Below are positions 6,719 to 15,094 of a stretch of 64,000 bases of DNA, one piece after another (the stretch's first letter is position 1; each line of letters opens with the position of its first letter). This DNA comes from Bacteroidales bacterium (lineage in GTDB: Bacteria > Bacteroidota > Bacteroidia > Bacteroidales > P3). Position numbers and translations under genes: made by a program. Where the stretch lies: positions 145,084-209,083 of the forward strand of contig JAFZXE010000019.1 of the NCBI GenBank assembly GCA_017616895.1, read 5' to 3'. The notes beneath the pieces were generated by a model. The model saw only the letters and a program-made list of their open reading frames with translations. It made no database searches and was not told the origin of the DNA.

Positions 6719-9238
6719 TTAGTGTCGTTTGGTGTCGTTTTCTTTCTCGCGGAGTATTATTTTTCTGAACAGATTCACCTTCATCAGCTGACGGAACAGG
6801 AACGGCTGCAGGCAGTACGATATCGATATCGTCGAAACCATACCTATCAGCGCACAGAGGCCGACCGAGTGCAGCGTCGGGTGGACAGCCAGCAGAAGCG
6901 AACTCAGCACCACCACCAGTATGAATGCCGAGAAGGTGATGGCGGTCTTGTGGTAGGAAAGCAGCGTGGTGTCGTTGCCGCGCTCCGACGAGATGAGTCC
7001 GTTGGAGATGAATATCGAGTAATCGACGCCCACTCCGAATATGAAACTCGAAAGCACGATGTTTATCAAGTTGAAGTCGATATGGAAAATCGACATAATG
7101 CCCTGCACTATATACCAGCTGAGGAACATCGGCAGGAAGGCCAGCAGAGCCATCATTACGCTGCGATAGTAGATGAGCAGCACCACGATGACGAAAATCG
7201 ACGAGACAAGCAGTATGATGTTGAAGTCCGAGTGTACGATGTTCACCATGTCGCCGGTATAGTAGAACGGGTCGGCCACGATGACGCCGGGTTGCGCCGT
7301 CAGCACGTCGGCCACTTTGTAGGTGTTCGAGTCGTCGGTCAGCACCGAAGTGAACACCAGATATTTTGCGCTGTCCTGCTGGCCGTCGAGAGCGATTCTC
7401 TCCATAAAGTTGCATGCCAGCTCGTCGGGCACTATGCCGCTCTCGGCGATGGGGTCGGGTTCATAGTCGGCTTCCACCAGGGTGAAGAACGGCTCGAACA
7501 TCTCGGCGTCGAGCCCTTCGGCTGCTGCCGCCTTGCCTATATCGCGCCTCGTCTGCGCCACACGGTTCTCGTTCCAGTAGGTTTTCCAGCGGTCGATGTT
7601 CGCCTGCTGCTCGTCGTTGGTGAGCACCATACGCGCTATGTCGTTATACTGCACTATCGCACCTGCCTCATACAGCGAATCGACCTTGGGCAGCATCGCT
7701 TTGTTCATAGCCAGAGCTGTGTCGAACGAGCTCGACTCGGCGGCGTAGTATTTCACGTTGTAGCCGTGATTTATGACATCCTTGTAAATCGTCTCCGAGT
7801 GGCGCACCATATCGCTGCGGTAGCCTATGTTCTGCAGGTTGTTGTCGAAATGCACCTTGGTTTTCGGATTCACCGATATCACTATGCACACCACGCTCAG
7901 CAGCGCTATTGCGCCCACCAGCCAGGGTTTGCGGTCGGGTGCGAAGCTGTTGAACTTCTCCAGCAGGGCGAACGCCTTTGGGCTGTAGGTATGCTTGGTT
8001 TCGTTGAAGAACTGCGGCATGAATATCAGCGCGAAGAGCGTCGTCCCAACCAGCGCTATCGAGGCGAATATGCCGAAGTCTTTCAGCAGCTCGCTCGTGG
8101 TGAACAGCAACCCCGCGAAAGCGCCTATGGTCGTCAGGCAGCTCAGCACCACCGGTGTTGCCTGTTCCCGCAGCACCTCGACTGGGTCGAGGACGTACTT
8201 ATAGTGGGTCAGCACATGCAGTATGTAGCTCATCGCTATGCCCAGTATCGGCGCCGCCAATCCCAGCGCCATAATCGACATGCGCCCCTTTATCAGGAAC
8301 ACACATGCCATCGCCATCGCTGTACCGTAGAGCAGCGGCACCACAATCATCCCTATCGTCGAAGGGGTGCGGTAGCATATCAGCAGCACCACCAGCACAA
8401 TCAGCAGCGATATCGCTACGGTTATCACGATGTCTTTCTTTATGCGGTTCGAGTTGCCCGCGCTCAGCACCGACGCCCCGTGGAATACGGCTTGTGCTTC
8501 GGGGTGAGCCGAGTTGAACTCCTTGACACATTTGTCCAGCCTCTTTACTATCTTGGCACATTCTTTCGAGTCAAACGAGCCGATGTTAGGCGTCAGGTAG
8601 GCGATAACCACCGACGAGTCGGTCGAGAAGAAGTGCCGCTCGATGGTCTTGGTGTTCATCATCGTGCGTTGCGGCAGCGCCCCTTTCATCGCTTCGCGCA
8701 AGTTTGCGGGGTCGTAGGGCAGCACGTTCGCCAGCGTTCCTTCGGGGGCCTCCTCAAGGGTGGCGGCGTTCTGCCTCATCGTCTCGCCGAGTGTGGCAGG
8801 CGTCAGCAGCGAGTCGAAGCCAGCATACACCGATTCTGGCAGCAGCGACGGGAAGTGCTCCAAAGCGTAATCCAATCCGTTCACCATCCAGTCGTCCTCG
8901 ATGCGGTAGAGGATATGTTTTATCAATCCGCCGCACGAGTCGGGAGCCACGATGCTATCTACAAGCTCGTCGCAGAGGAGAGCCATCTCTTCGGGCGTCA
9001 CACTGTCGTTTTGCCGTTCAATCTGGATGAAAATCTTGTCCTTGATGCTCATCTGGCCGAATGCCAGACGGCTGCTTTTCGACTTCTCCGTTTCCGGCAG
9101 CAGCTTGGTGACGTCCTCCTCGTATTTCAGCTGCGAGGCGAGAGCCACGAAGACCACAAAACTCACCGTCATGATGACCCACATCAAAGCCCGATGCTTC
9201 TTGAAAAAATGATACGTAGCTATAAAAAACTTCTGCAT
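6719..9238 (-). CDS. MMPL/RND-family exporter
   Basis: 839 residues from the chosen start (MQKFFIATYHFFKKHRALMW). Two repeats, each with one leading transmembrane helix, a large periplasmic domain and a bundle of five further helices, as in hydrophobe exporters of the MMPL/HpnN type. The helix runs near AISLLIVLVVLLICYRTPST and LLVSSIFVIVVLLIYYRSVM, with the following GVGVDYSIFI, mark the two sterol-sensing-like bundles. An in-frame start 69 bases upstream (9307) is rejected because the -7 box TAATTTTG (about 9284-9291) would lie inside it. Operon with the LolA-like gene. Substrate probably a lipid; not determinable here. Confidence 0.78.
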   Translation of the reverse strand: MQKFFIATYHFFKKHRALMWVIMTVSFVVFVALASQLKYEEDVTKLLPETEKSKSSRLAFGQMSIKDKIFIQIERQNDSVTPEEMALLCDELVDSIVAPDSCGGLIKHILYRIEDDWMVNGLDYALEHFPSLLPESVYAGFDSLLTPATLGETMRQNAATLEEAPEGTLANVLPYDPANLREAMKGALPQRTMMNTKTIERHFFSTDSSVVIAYLTPNIGSFDSKECAKIVKRLDKCVKEFNSAHPEAQAVFHGASVLSAGNSNRIKKDIVITVAISLLIVLVVLLICYRTPSTIGMIVVPLLYGTAMAMACVFLIKGRMSIMALGLAAPILGIAMSYILHVLTHYKYVLDPVEVLREQATPVVLSCLTTIGAFAGLLFTTSELLKDFGIFASIALVGTTLFALIFMPQFFNETKHTYSPKAFALLEKFNSFAPDRKPWLVGAIALLSVVCIVISVNPKTKVHFDNNLQNIGYRSDMVRHSETIYKDVINHGYNVKYYAAESSSFDTALAMNKAMLPKVDSLYEAGAIVQYNDIARMVLTNDEQQANIDRWKTYWNENRVAQTRRDIGKAAAAEGLDAEMFEPFFTLVEADYEPDPIAESGIVPDELACNFMERIALDGQQDSAKYLVFTSVLTDDSNTYKVADVLTAQPGVIVADPFYYTGDMVNIVHSDFNIILLVSSIFVIVVLLIYYRSVMMALLAFLPMFLSWYIVQGIMSIFHIDFNLINIVLSSFIFGVGVDYSIFISNGLISSERGNDTTLLSYHKTAITFSAFILVVVLSSLLLAVHPTLHSVGLCALIGMVSTISISYCLQPFLFRQLMKVNLFRKIILREKENDTKRH

Positions 9239-9623
9239 TACAGTACAATATATAAAAACGATGGTTTGCAAAAACGCTGCAAAATTACAAAAAATCCCAC
9301 AAACCACATGTTAGAATAAATACCTGACGAAAGGTTATGTAAGTAACACTTTTTTGTGCAGATTTTTGTAATTACGATACATTTTTCTGCACGAAATACG
9401 CAAAATAATCCATTTTTCGGAGCGTGAAGTCAGAAGAGATGAGATTTTGGCTTCAAATTCTATGTGTCATTTATAGAAATCCGTAATTATCGGCAAGTTT
9501 TTATATTAAAACACGATGCAAAGATTCAATCTTTGCCGATACCGGCAAGAAAATCATAGATTCTTTTCATTGAGAAGTGCAAAACATTATGCCCCGTCGA
9601 TTAGGACGAATATCAGGATACAA
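9239..9623. other. Spacer between C10 peptidase and exporter operon
   Basis: No gene. It holds the exporter promoter (TAATTTTG, minus strand), an inverted repeat GTGCAG...CTGCAC (about 9356-9394) and a second copy of the C10 peptidase promoter segment (9488-9556). Confidence 0.6.
9488..9556 (-). repeat. Duplicate of the C10 peptidase promoter segment
   Basis: About 65 bases match 10710-10776 at roughly 80% identity, so the peptidase gene is bracketed by direct repeats. On the minus strand it keeps TTG (9546-9548), a 19-base spacer and a -7 box with one change (AATCTTTG instead of TATCTTTG). The spacer contains a good palindrome TTGCCG-gtat-CGGCAA. Confidence 0.7.
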
Positions 9624-10667
9624 TCATCTCACAACGAATCTGGCTGTCTCCATGTGCTTGTCAGCTTTTATTCGCAACAGGTAAATCCCCTTCCCCAGTT
9701 GCGCAACGGGGACGATTCCCTCAGACGAACCTTCCGCCACCTTTTGACCCATCGCGTTAAATATGGCGTAATCCACCGTTTCACAAGTGAGTCCCTTCAG
9801 ATGGATGACATCTGTGGTAGGGTTGGGATAGATGGAAATCTTGGAGCGGGGAGTTTGTGACACGTCGGCGATGCCCACAGCCGGGGTGGTGGGAATGATA
9901 TTCACTATAAGTCCCTCTATCTTCGTCCAGCCGTACGAGAAACCATTGCTATCGGGAATTGGGTACCAATTGTCCCTGCTTCCTCCCCAGCCGAAGTTGA
10001 TATGAAACTTGCCGTCGCTCTCGCGATAGCCGTCAACCACCACGTTGTGTCCGGACCTTCCGTCCGCACTTTCAACGGCCAGATGGGCAGGATAACCGGC
10101 TTGCAGGTTGGCGATTAAAGTGGCGTACATCACCGAGTCGGGTTCACGAAACATTTGGCACTCGCTAAATCCGAAACGCTGATATGCCGCAAAAGCCTGA
10201 TCCACATAGAAGGTGCCCGAGCCGTACGAACTCGATGCAGAATAGACCTGCTTACACGCCACACCGCAAGCAAAAACCAGAGCCGCCGTCATCGAGTCGG
10301 TGAGTTCCTCGCCGCGAACAAAGGCGGCATCGGCCGAATCCAGCAGCATGTTCAACTGCTCGAACGATGGGAACTGGTAAGCCTCCCAATCGTCATCGAT
10401 ATTGAACATCCGGCCAAAGTAATTCCCTGTGGAATAGTCGTCGCCATCGTCAAAGCGAGTGCCTTGCGTCGTTTTCAGATAATTGATTATCTGCCCCATC
10501 GTGACAGCCGGACAACCGGCATAACAATGGTTGTAGTCCTCCAGCGGATCGGCCGGACATAGCATATTGTACGGGTCACCCTGCGTCCAATGCGTGGTGA
10601 GCAGCGGCTGCTGCGCCCATCCAGCCACAGCGCAAAACAAAAATAATACGGTAAACAATTTCGACAT
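9624..10667 (-). CDS. Secreted C10 (streptopain-type) cysteine peptidase with T9SS sorting domain
   Basis: 347 residues. Signal peptide MSKLFTVLFLFCAVAGWAQ, then directly a peptidase C10 catalytic domain: nucleophile in YAGCPAVTMGQI (C52), catalytic His in SGHNVVVDGY (H207), and HINFGWGGSRDNWYP with the conserved Trp. The last about 75 residues (ISIYPNPTTDVIHLKG...GKGIYLLRIKADK...ARFVVR) form a type A T9SS sorting domain, so the enzyme should be exported and anchored or released at the cell surface. Unlike streptopain or interpain, no long propeptide separates the signal peptide from the catalytic domain. Monocistronic, with its own strong promoter and putative operators. Physiological substrate unknown. 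Confidence 0.88.
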   Translation of the reverse strand: MSKLFTVLFLFCAVAGWAQQPLLTTHWTQGDPYNMLCPADPLEDYNHCYAGCPAVTMGQIINYLKTTQGTRFDDGDDYSTGNYFGRMFNIDDDWEAYQFPSFEQLNMLLDSADAAFVRGEELTDSMTAALVFACGVACKQVYSASSSYGSGTFYVDQAFAAYQRFGFSECQMFREPDSVMYATLIANLQAGYPAHLAVESADGRSGHNVVVDGYRESDGKFHINFGWGGSRDNWYPIPDSNGFSYGWTKIEGLIVNIIPTTPAVGIADVSQTPRSKISIYPNPTTDVIHLKGLTCETVDYAIFNAMGQKVAEGSSEGIVPVAQLGKGIYLLRIKADKHMETARFVVR

Positions 10668-10709
10668 ACCTTCAACTATTAGTTATTATGACACACCGAT
10701 TCATTCCAT

Positions 10710-10776
10710 ACTATCGGCAATGATTCATATTAAAACGCGATACAAAGATACAAATCTTGCCGATACTGACAAGAAA
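10710..10776 (-). promoter_or_regulatory. C10 peptidase promoter with palindromic operator-like half-sites
   Basis: On the minus strand: TTG (10770-10772), exactly 19 bases, TATCTTTG (10743-10750). Half-sites TATCGGCAA (in the spacer) and TTGCCGATA (about 10711-10720, downstream of the start) are inverted about the start site. The whole segment is duplicated at 9488-9556. The arrangement suggests control by a dimeric DNA-binding protein, which is inferred only. Confidence 0.65.
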
Positions 10777-10944
10777 TGTACCTGCATTATTCGTAAAACA
10801 GAAGCCGAGAAAGACAAGGATAGCATATAATACCTAGAACAATAAAACGGGATTACAAATTCCAAAAGATGCTTGTGTCGGATTACAAATCCGCCACAAC
10901 GGAACATGTCACAGGAACCGAATAACGTGAAAAGTCGGTAGGAG

Positions 10945-13257
10945 TTATTTCAAAAACTCATACTTGAACAGTACGGGAACAATCTCTTTCAGGTAGTATT
11001 CTTTGACTTTCTGCTTGAGTGTTGTGATATAAGTGTGCAGTTGGGTGTAGTTGTATTGGGTAACACCGTTGGCGTCCTCGTATGTTGTATCCAGCTCGTT
11101 TATTATCTGATACAAGCCATAATTCCACCTTTTGTCATACTCTTTTGTCTTCTTTGCCTCTTTCAATATGTTTTCCCATAAACCGACCAAAACCTGTTCG
11201 TCGGCGTTCATCTTCATCTTCTTTATGTCGGTTGCGGCAAGTGTATCACCATTGGTTGTGTCGAGAGTGAATTGGTTTCGGTAGGTTCTTTCGTCGCTTC
11301 CAACGAACTCACGACAATGGTTCTGCGTTTCAAAAACGGTAAACAAGAGGCATTTGTACAGGAAATCGTCGCATTTGTGGCTTTTTACATCTTTTCCGAA
11401 CTTAACATATCCATCAGCCGATTTCATAATTCTCGCCCGTTCCGTCCAATAACGATTGTATGTTACATATCTGCTCGCTGCAAACATCGGGAGTTTTTCA
11501 AGGTAGTTGTCTTTGTGGATGTAGAAACCATGACCATCATAACGTCCAGCAACAAGTAGGCTTGACATATTATCAGGATTATCAAATCCCGAGCTATGAC
11601 AAACCAGATATCCAACCATATCGTTGGAATACATTGGCTTTTGAGTGACTTTTTTCCCTCCTGCGCATTCTTTTCCGTCTTTTCCCAATAGCACACCATC
11701 GTTAGCAGACGAATGAAACTTTCGTTTGTCGTAGTATCTCCCGCTATATTTTTCATATATACGTTTTACAGCCAATTTGCCACCCCCAACAATATTTTCC
11801 TCTTTTTTGTCAGCTTGTATGGTTGTCTCTATATCATACGCATCCAAATAAAGCTCCTTTATGTCGTCTTTTTCATTGCTCCAATATATGCACGAAACAC
11901 AGGCATCGATATTTGTGTGGAAATGTCTTCTATTAAATGCAAAACCACCCATAAATTTCTTGTCGACTAATTTTTGCGCCTTCCAATATTTCACAGGAGA
12001 ATACACAATATAGCTATCAGTATCCTGCCTAAGATAAAATTTGAAAGCCGACCAAATAAACACATTTCCCAAATCATTGAGTGTAGTGCCTTTTACTTCA
12101 TCCCGCATCTGAGATACAACCCAACTTTTTTTCCATACAGATGCTTCTTTTGATTTTTTTGCTTTTTGGTGCTCTGTCGATGTTGTATCAGCATATGGTG
12201 GATTTTCGAACAGTATAACCGTACATTTGTCATTATTTAGGTACTGCTGAATGATAGGATTCTCCACATATTCCTGAGTCAGCGCATCAGCACCTAAAAC
12301 CATACCTTTATTGAAGGTGTCTTTGGTTTCAACCGGAGGGATAATGTGTCTAACTTTATCTCCGAGTCGCTCTACAAGAACTCGATACTCGTAATATTCT
12401 ATTGTCGAAAGAATAGTGTGGGAAAGCTCTTCCTCGTTCAGATGTAACTCAAGATTGCCCGTTCCCGCACATCTGTCAAGTATAATGTAGTCGTTTCCTT
12501 GGGGCACACGCTTAATTGCCTCTCGCACAAGTTCCAACGATTTTTCTGCGTAAAGTTCATGTGTGTAGAAAGTTCCGAGGTTCTTTTTCTGAATATTGTC
12601 GTTCAGTTTATCCATTAGGTATCCAAAGGCCTCATTGCTTTCTCCTTTGTATGGATTGATATAATCCTTGAACACATTAGGTTTTCGTATTTCACCAATT
12701 GTTGAATGGAGACCTGTTGCATCTCCGATAAAATCCTCCTTTCGCACATTCAACGACTTGTTTATTCGATAGAAATGCTCTGCCCAACCGACAATACAAT
12801 TCACATCAATGTCAATCTTTGTGTACTTGTTCTCGCGAAGCAACGCAACAACTCTTGCTTGCCCTAAATGTGTGTCCAGATCGATGGTTTCCAAAGGTGA
12901 CTTTCCAACAAAAGAGTTATTATTAGAACTTGCTCCACCGATATAAACTTTCTGAATGTCATCAAGGTAGTCGCTACTATCATACCGATAGCACTTGTCA
13001 TCGTTCAGAGATACAAGAAGTATGTTTTTCGGCACAGGTTTGCCCTTGATTCTCATAACGGACAAATACTTAATCGCCTGAAGCAATGTGTTGTTGAGAT
13101 TTGATATCTGCAATTTGAATTCCAAAATGTTGCCATTGACGACTCCGTCGGTGTAGTCGTTGAGAATCTGATCTTCAGTAAGGCTGGAGTCAACGTTTGG
13201 GAGGTAAACAAGATAGAAACTATCCTGACCTTGTTTTTCATTGGGGTAACTTTTCAC
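10945..13257 (-). CDS. Single-chain restriction-modification protein (PD-(D/E)XK nuclease fused to N6-adenine methyltransferase)
   Basis: 770 residues. The N-terminus shows a PD-(D/E)XK-like signature: TDGVVNGNILEFK (D37, E46-x-K48) followed by LLQAIKYL (Q60xxxY64). The central methyltransferase has GTFYTHE (motif X region, about 228-234), motif I DRCAGTGNLE (261-270) and motif IV ENPPY (N352-Y355), typical of N6-adenine methylation. The C-terminal third has Tyr/Trp-rich segments (SRYVTYNRYWTERARI) probably forming the target-recognition domain. This is the layout of type IIG enzymes, which need no separate restriction gene. The start is GTG; no ATG precedes it in frame. Base composition is clearly AT-richer than neighbours, suggesting acquisition. 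An attenuator-like leader precedes it. Recognition site unknown. Confidence 0.75.
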   Translation of the reverse strand: MKSYPNEKQGQDSFYLVYLPNVDSSLTEDQILNDYTDGVVNGNILEFKLQISNLNNTLLQAIKYLSVMRIKGKPVPKNILLVSLNDDKCYRYDSSDYLDDIQKVYIGGASSNNNSFVGKSPLETIDLDTHLGQARVVALLRENKYTKIDIDVNCIVGWAEHFYRINKSLNVRKEDFIGDATGLHSTIGEIRKPNVFKDYINPYKGESNEAFGYLMDKLNDNIQKKNLGTFYTHELYAEKSLELVREAIKRVPQGNDYIILDRCAGTGNLELHLNEEELSHTILSTIEYYEYRVLVERLGDKVRHIIPPVETKDTFNKGMVLGADALTQEYVENPIIQQYLNNDKCTVILFENPPYADTTSTEHQKAKKSKEASVWKKSWVVSQMRDEVKGTTLNDLGNVFIWSAFKFYLRQDTDSYIVYSPVKYWKAQKLVDKKFMGGFAFNRRHFHTNIDACVSCIYWSNEKDDIKELYLDAYDIETTIQADKKEENIVGGGKLAVKRIYEKYSGRYYDKRKFHSSANDGVLLGKDGKECAGGKKVTQKPMYSNDMVGYLVCHSSGFDNPDNMSSLLVAGRYDGHGFYIHKDNYLEKLPMFAASRYVTYNRYWTERARIMKSADGYVKFGKDVKSHKCDDFLYKCLLFTVFETQNHCREFVGSDERTYRNQFTLDTTNGDTLAATDIKKMKMNADEQVLVGLWENILKEAKKTKEYDKRWNYGLYQIINELDTTYEDANGVTQYNYTQLHTYITTLKQKVKEYYLKEIVPVLFKYEFLK

Positions 13258-13315
13258 GATTGTATTATTTGTGTTTGTATTCTGTGTATATGGTTGGCCG
13301 ATTCGAAAGGCATGT

Positions 13316-13450
13316 AAAAAAAACCGCGAGCTTCTTATTTGAAGTCGCGGTTCGGCAAAACCTTATCTACAACAAGAAAAGCTCACGGCATCCGTGAGCG
13401 TTCCCTTTTCTTTTGTAGATAGTATTGAATTTTGCCGATTCCGACTTCAC
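13316..13450 (-). promoter_or_regulatory. Attenuator-like leader (terminator versus antiterminator) of the restriction-modification gene
   Basis: Read on the minus strand: segment 1 GAAGTCGGAATCGGCAAAA (13448-13430); a long hairpin (13421-13364) with stem TATCTACAA/TTGTAGATA and inner GCTCACGG-atg-CCGTGAGC; segment 2 (13360-13341), which ends AACCGCGACTTC; segment 3 GAAGCTCGCGGTT (13334-13322) and eight Ts (13323-13316). Segments 2 and 3 form an intrinsic terminator. Segments 1 and 2 pair over 7 + 8 bp around the long hairpin and would block it. A 27-codon GTG-started frame (KSESAKFNTIYKRKG...) runs from about 13450 through the long hairpin and could be a leader peptide. Confidence 0.7.
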
Positions 13451-13550
13451 AAAGAAAAGCAAAAACGCTTCTAAATTATTTAATTATCGTTTTTTATCTA
13501 TCTCAATCGTTGTAATTTTGGTTAATACTTATCGTTCTATTTACGGTTTG

Positions 13551-13581
13551 CAAAGATACAAAAAGATGGAAAACAAGCAAA
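13551..13581 (-). promoter_or_regulatory. Promoter of the attenuated leader / restriction-modification gene
   Basis: Minus strand TTTG (13578-13581), exactly 19 bases, TATCTTTG (13551-13558). The implied start near 13545 gives a leader of about 230 bases before the terminator. Confidence 0.75.
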
Positions 13582-13617
13582 ATCGTTTTTTACCCTCTAT
13601 GGGAAGGGGCAAATTTC

Positions 13618-13642
13618 GAACTGTAACAACTGTAACTGTAAC
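13618..13642 (+). repeat. Solitary arm of the palindromic element (TTAC variant)
   Basis: The 25-base segment GAACTGTAAC-AACTGTAAC-TGTAAC equals the right arm of the unit at 13697-13842 with every TGGAAC changed to TGTAAC. It is a direct copy of 14034-14057 and an inverted copy of 13913-13936. Confidence 0.75.
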
Positions 13643-13696
13643 GCACCAAGTCCCCCGACATCAAAAATCCTTATTGACTATTGACTAATGACACGT

Positions 13697-13842
13697 GTTC
13701 CAGTTCCAGTTGTTCCAATTAAAAAATGTGTGCCAATATTCCTTTTGTATACTATATAACTAATTAATATATAAATATTTATATGTTATATAAGTAGATT
13801 GGAACACCTCAAAAAACGAACTGGAACAACTGGAACTGGAAC
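13697..13842. repeat. Palindromic element, TTCC variant
   Basis: Left arm 13697-13720 (GTTCCAGTTCCAGTTGTTCCA + att) and right arm 13818-13842 are reverse complements over 21 bases without mismatch, enclosing about 97 AT-rich bases. A second inner stem, GTGTGCCAAT / ATTGGAACAC, lies just inside. The loop starts AAAAAATG and ends CCTCAAAAAAC, as in the next unit. Confidence 0.8.
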
Positions 13843-13912
13843 GGTTGATAGGGATAATTTCTCCTACAAGGCAATAAATCAGTTATATAGATATGGACAA
13901 CCTATCGATTGC

Positions 13913-14057
13913 GTTACAGTTACAGTTGTTACAGTTAAAAAATGAGTGTCAACTTTTTCTTTATAATATATATAACTTACTAATATATAGATAATTAAAT
14001 AAAATATTGCGAAATCGTAGTACCTCAAAAAACAACTGTAACAACTGTAACTGTAAC
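13913..14057. repeat. Palindromic element, TTAC variant
   Basis: Arms 13913-13936 and 14034-14057 are perfect reverse complements over 24 bases (built from GTTACA words), enclosing a 97-base AT-rich loop that starts AAAAAATGAGTG and ends TACCTCAAAAAAC. Relative to the TTCC unit, each changed base in one arm is matched by its complement in the other arm, so the pairing, not the sequence, is conserved. Confidence 0.82.
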
Positions 14058-14457
14058 GGATGGCGGTAAAAACGTTTGCTTAATATGTGGGTAATCAATA
14101 AGATGACGATTTTCGAGATGTCTTGATTCACAAGTTCTGAACTTCAAATTGGGACAAAAACACACATTTTTCTCTCTAAAAAGCCACAAAATGATACCAC
14201 AAAACCTACTTTTAACACTTTTCAACCCACTTCGAAAGCAAATACGTCTTCCAAAATTTCAGCCATTCGACACCAAAACCGGATGGTTTTTGCAAAAAAC
14301 AACGTGATAGGCAGTCAATATTTGCAAAATTTTTCCTGATTTGGTTGTCGGCTTTTTGTTCTTTTTTTAGAGTTTTTTCTGCTTTTTTGACCGTTTTTCG
14401 GCATAAAAACACCTGTTTTTTGCCCAATTTTAGCCCTTTTAGAGGTGGATTTCGACT

Positions 14458-14564
14458 ACTGCAACGGTACCTTACCACCTATAAACCAACAAACTAAGCC
14501 CCCACCGTTGCAGTTAGGTTTGCCTTAAGGGGAAATTTCACTTGGAACTGCAACTGTGCAACGG
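14458..14564. repeat. Palindromic element, short TTGC variant
   Basis: Three arms alternate in orientation: ACTGCAACGG (14458-14467), CCGTTGCAGTT (14505-14515) and AACTGCAAC-TG-TGCAACGG (14546-14564). The words are those of the two preceding units with the variable base now G/C. Confidence 0.65.
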
Positions 14565-14686
14565 CAAACTTGCGAATGATAAGCCATATTACTGTTTTTC
14601 AGAATATTAATTCTTAAACGGGACGATGGAGATAAGATTGGGAGGTTTTAATAATTTTGAATTTCGAATTTTGAATGTTGAAGCTG

Positions 14687-15000
14687 GGAGTTTATTCGGA
14701 GTTTATTCGGAGTTTCTTGGGAGTTTCTTTTGTATGTTTTAAGTTTTAAGTGATTTGGTGTGCATCGGAGCTGCGGGTTTAAGGTTGGTTGTCAGTGGGT
14801 TGGGGGATGTGTAAAAATATTTTTGTGGTTTTATTCGTAAACCGCAATGGGGCGGGCGTATCTTTGCATCGGAATTCGACATTCATCCATTAGGTGCCAA
14901 CCGTCTGGATTTCAAGACTTAAAACCAGTCCCTCAATCGTAAACCATTAATCCTGAACAATTAACCGCTTCAACGCCCTACCAACGCCGTACCAACTCCC
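14687..15000. repeat. Two short 11-bp-phased arrays upstream of tex
   Basis: Four 11-base units ggagtttattc / ggagtttcttg at 14687-14730, and about three units (cttcaacgccc, taccaacgccg, taccaactccc) at 14968-15000. Between them lie ordinary AT-rich sequence and a period-7 AAGTTTT stretch near 14740. Confidence 0.7.
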
Positions 15001-15094
15001 AGAAATAAACCGACCGCTTAAAACTAAAACTTACAACATGAAACTATTTTAGTATCTTTGCTCTCACTCTTGTACGAAAAATGAAAATAGCAAT

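Larger units (their letters stand above)
13258..15094. other. 1.8-kb AT-rich gene-free region upstream of the restriction-modification gene
   Basis: No convincing gene. It contains, left to right, an attenuator-like leader and its promoter (13316-13581), a series of covarying palindromic elements (13618-14057 and 14458-14564), short 11-bp-phased arrays (14687-14730, 14968-15000), and the tex promoter TATCTTTG (15053-15060). Small open frames at 14025-14225 and 14212-14478 (minus) are low-complexity and are not called. Confidence 0.65.

Noticed and set aside
6068-9238. Aryl-polyene biosynthesis cluster
   Set aside because: Only the LolA-like and MMPL genes are present; no ketosynthase, dehydratase, acyl carrier or acyltransferase genes are nearby.
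6572-9319. 915-codon forward open frame opposite the exporter gene
   Set aside because: Composition is His/Arg/Gln-rich with no domain pattern. The minus strand carries a clear MMPL exporter with membrane helices and a promoter.
10567-10830. 87-codon frame over the C10 peptidase promoter
   Set aside because: Overlaps a well-formed promoter on the other strand and has no recognisable content.
14025-14478. Two overlapping minus-strand frames of 66 and 88 codons in the AT-rich region
   Set aside because: Lys/Phe-rich low-complexity sequences; one ends in SVTVTVVTVVF, a translation of the palindromic repeat arm.
13258-14600. Retron or diversity-generating element suggested by the palindromes
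   Set aside because: No reverse transcriptase, template repeat pair or accessory gene is present in the window.
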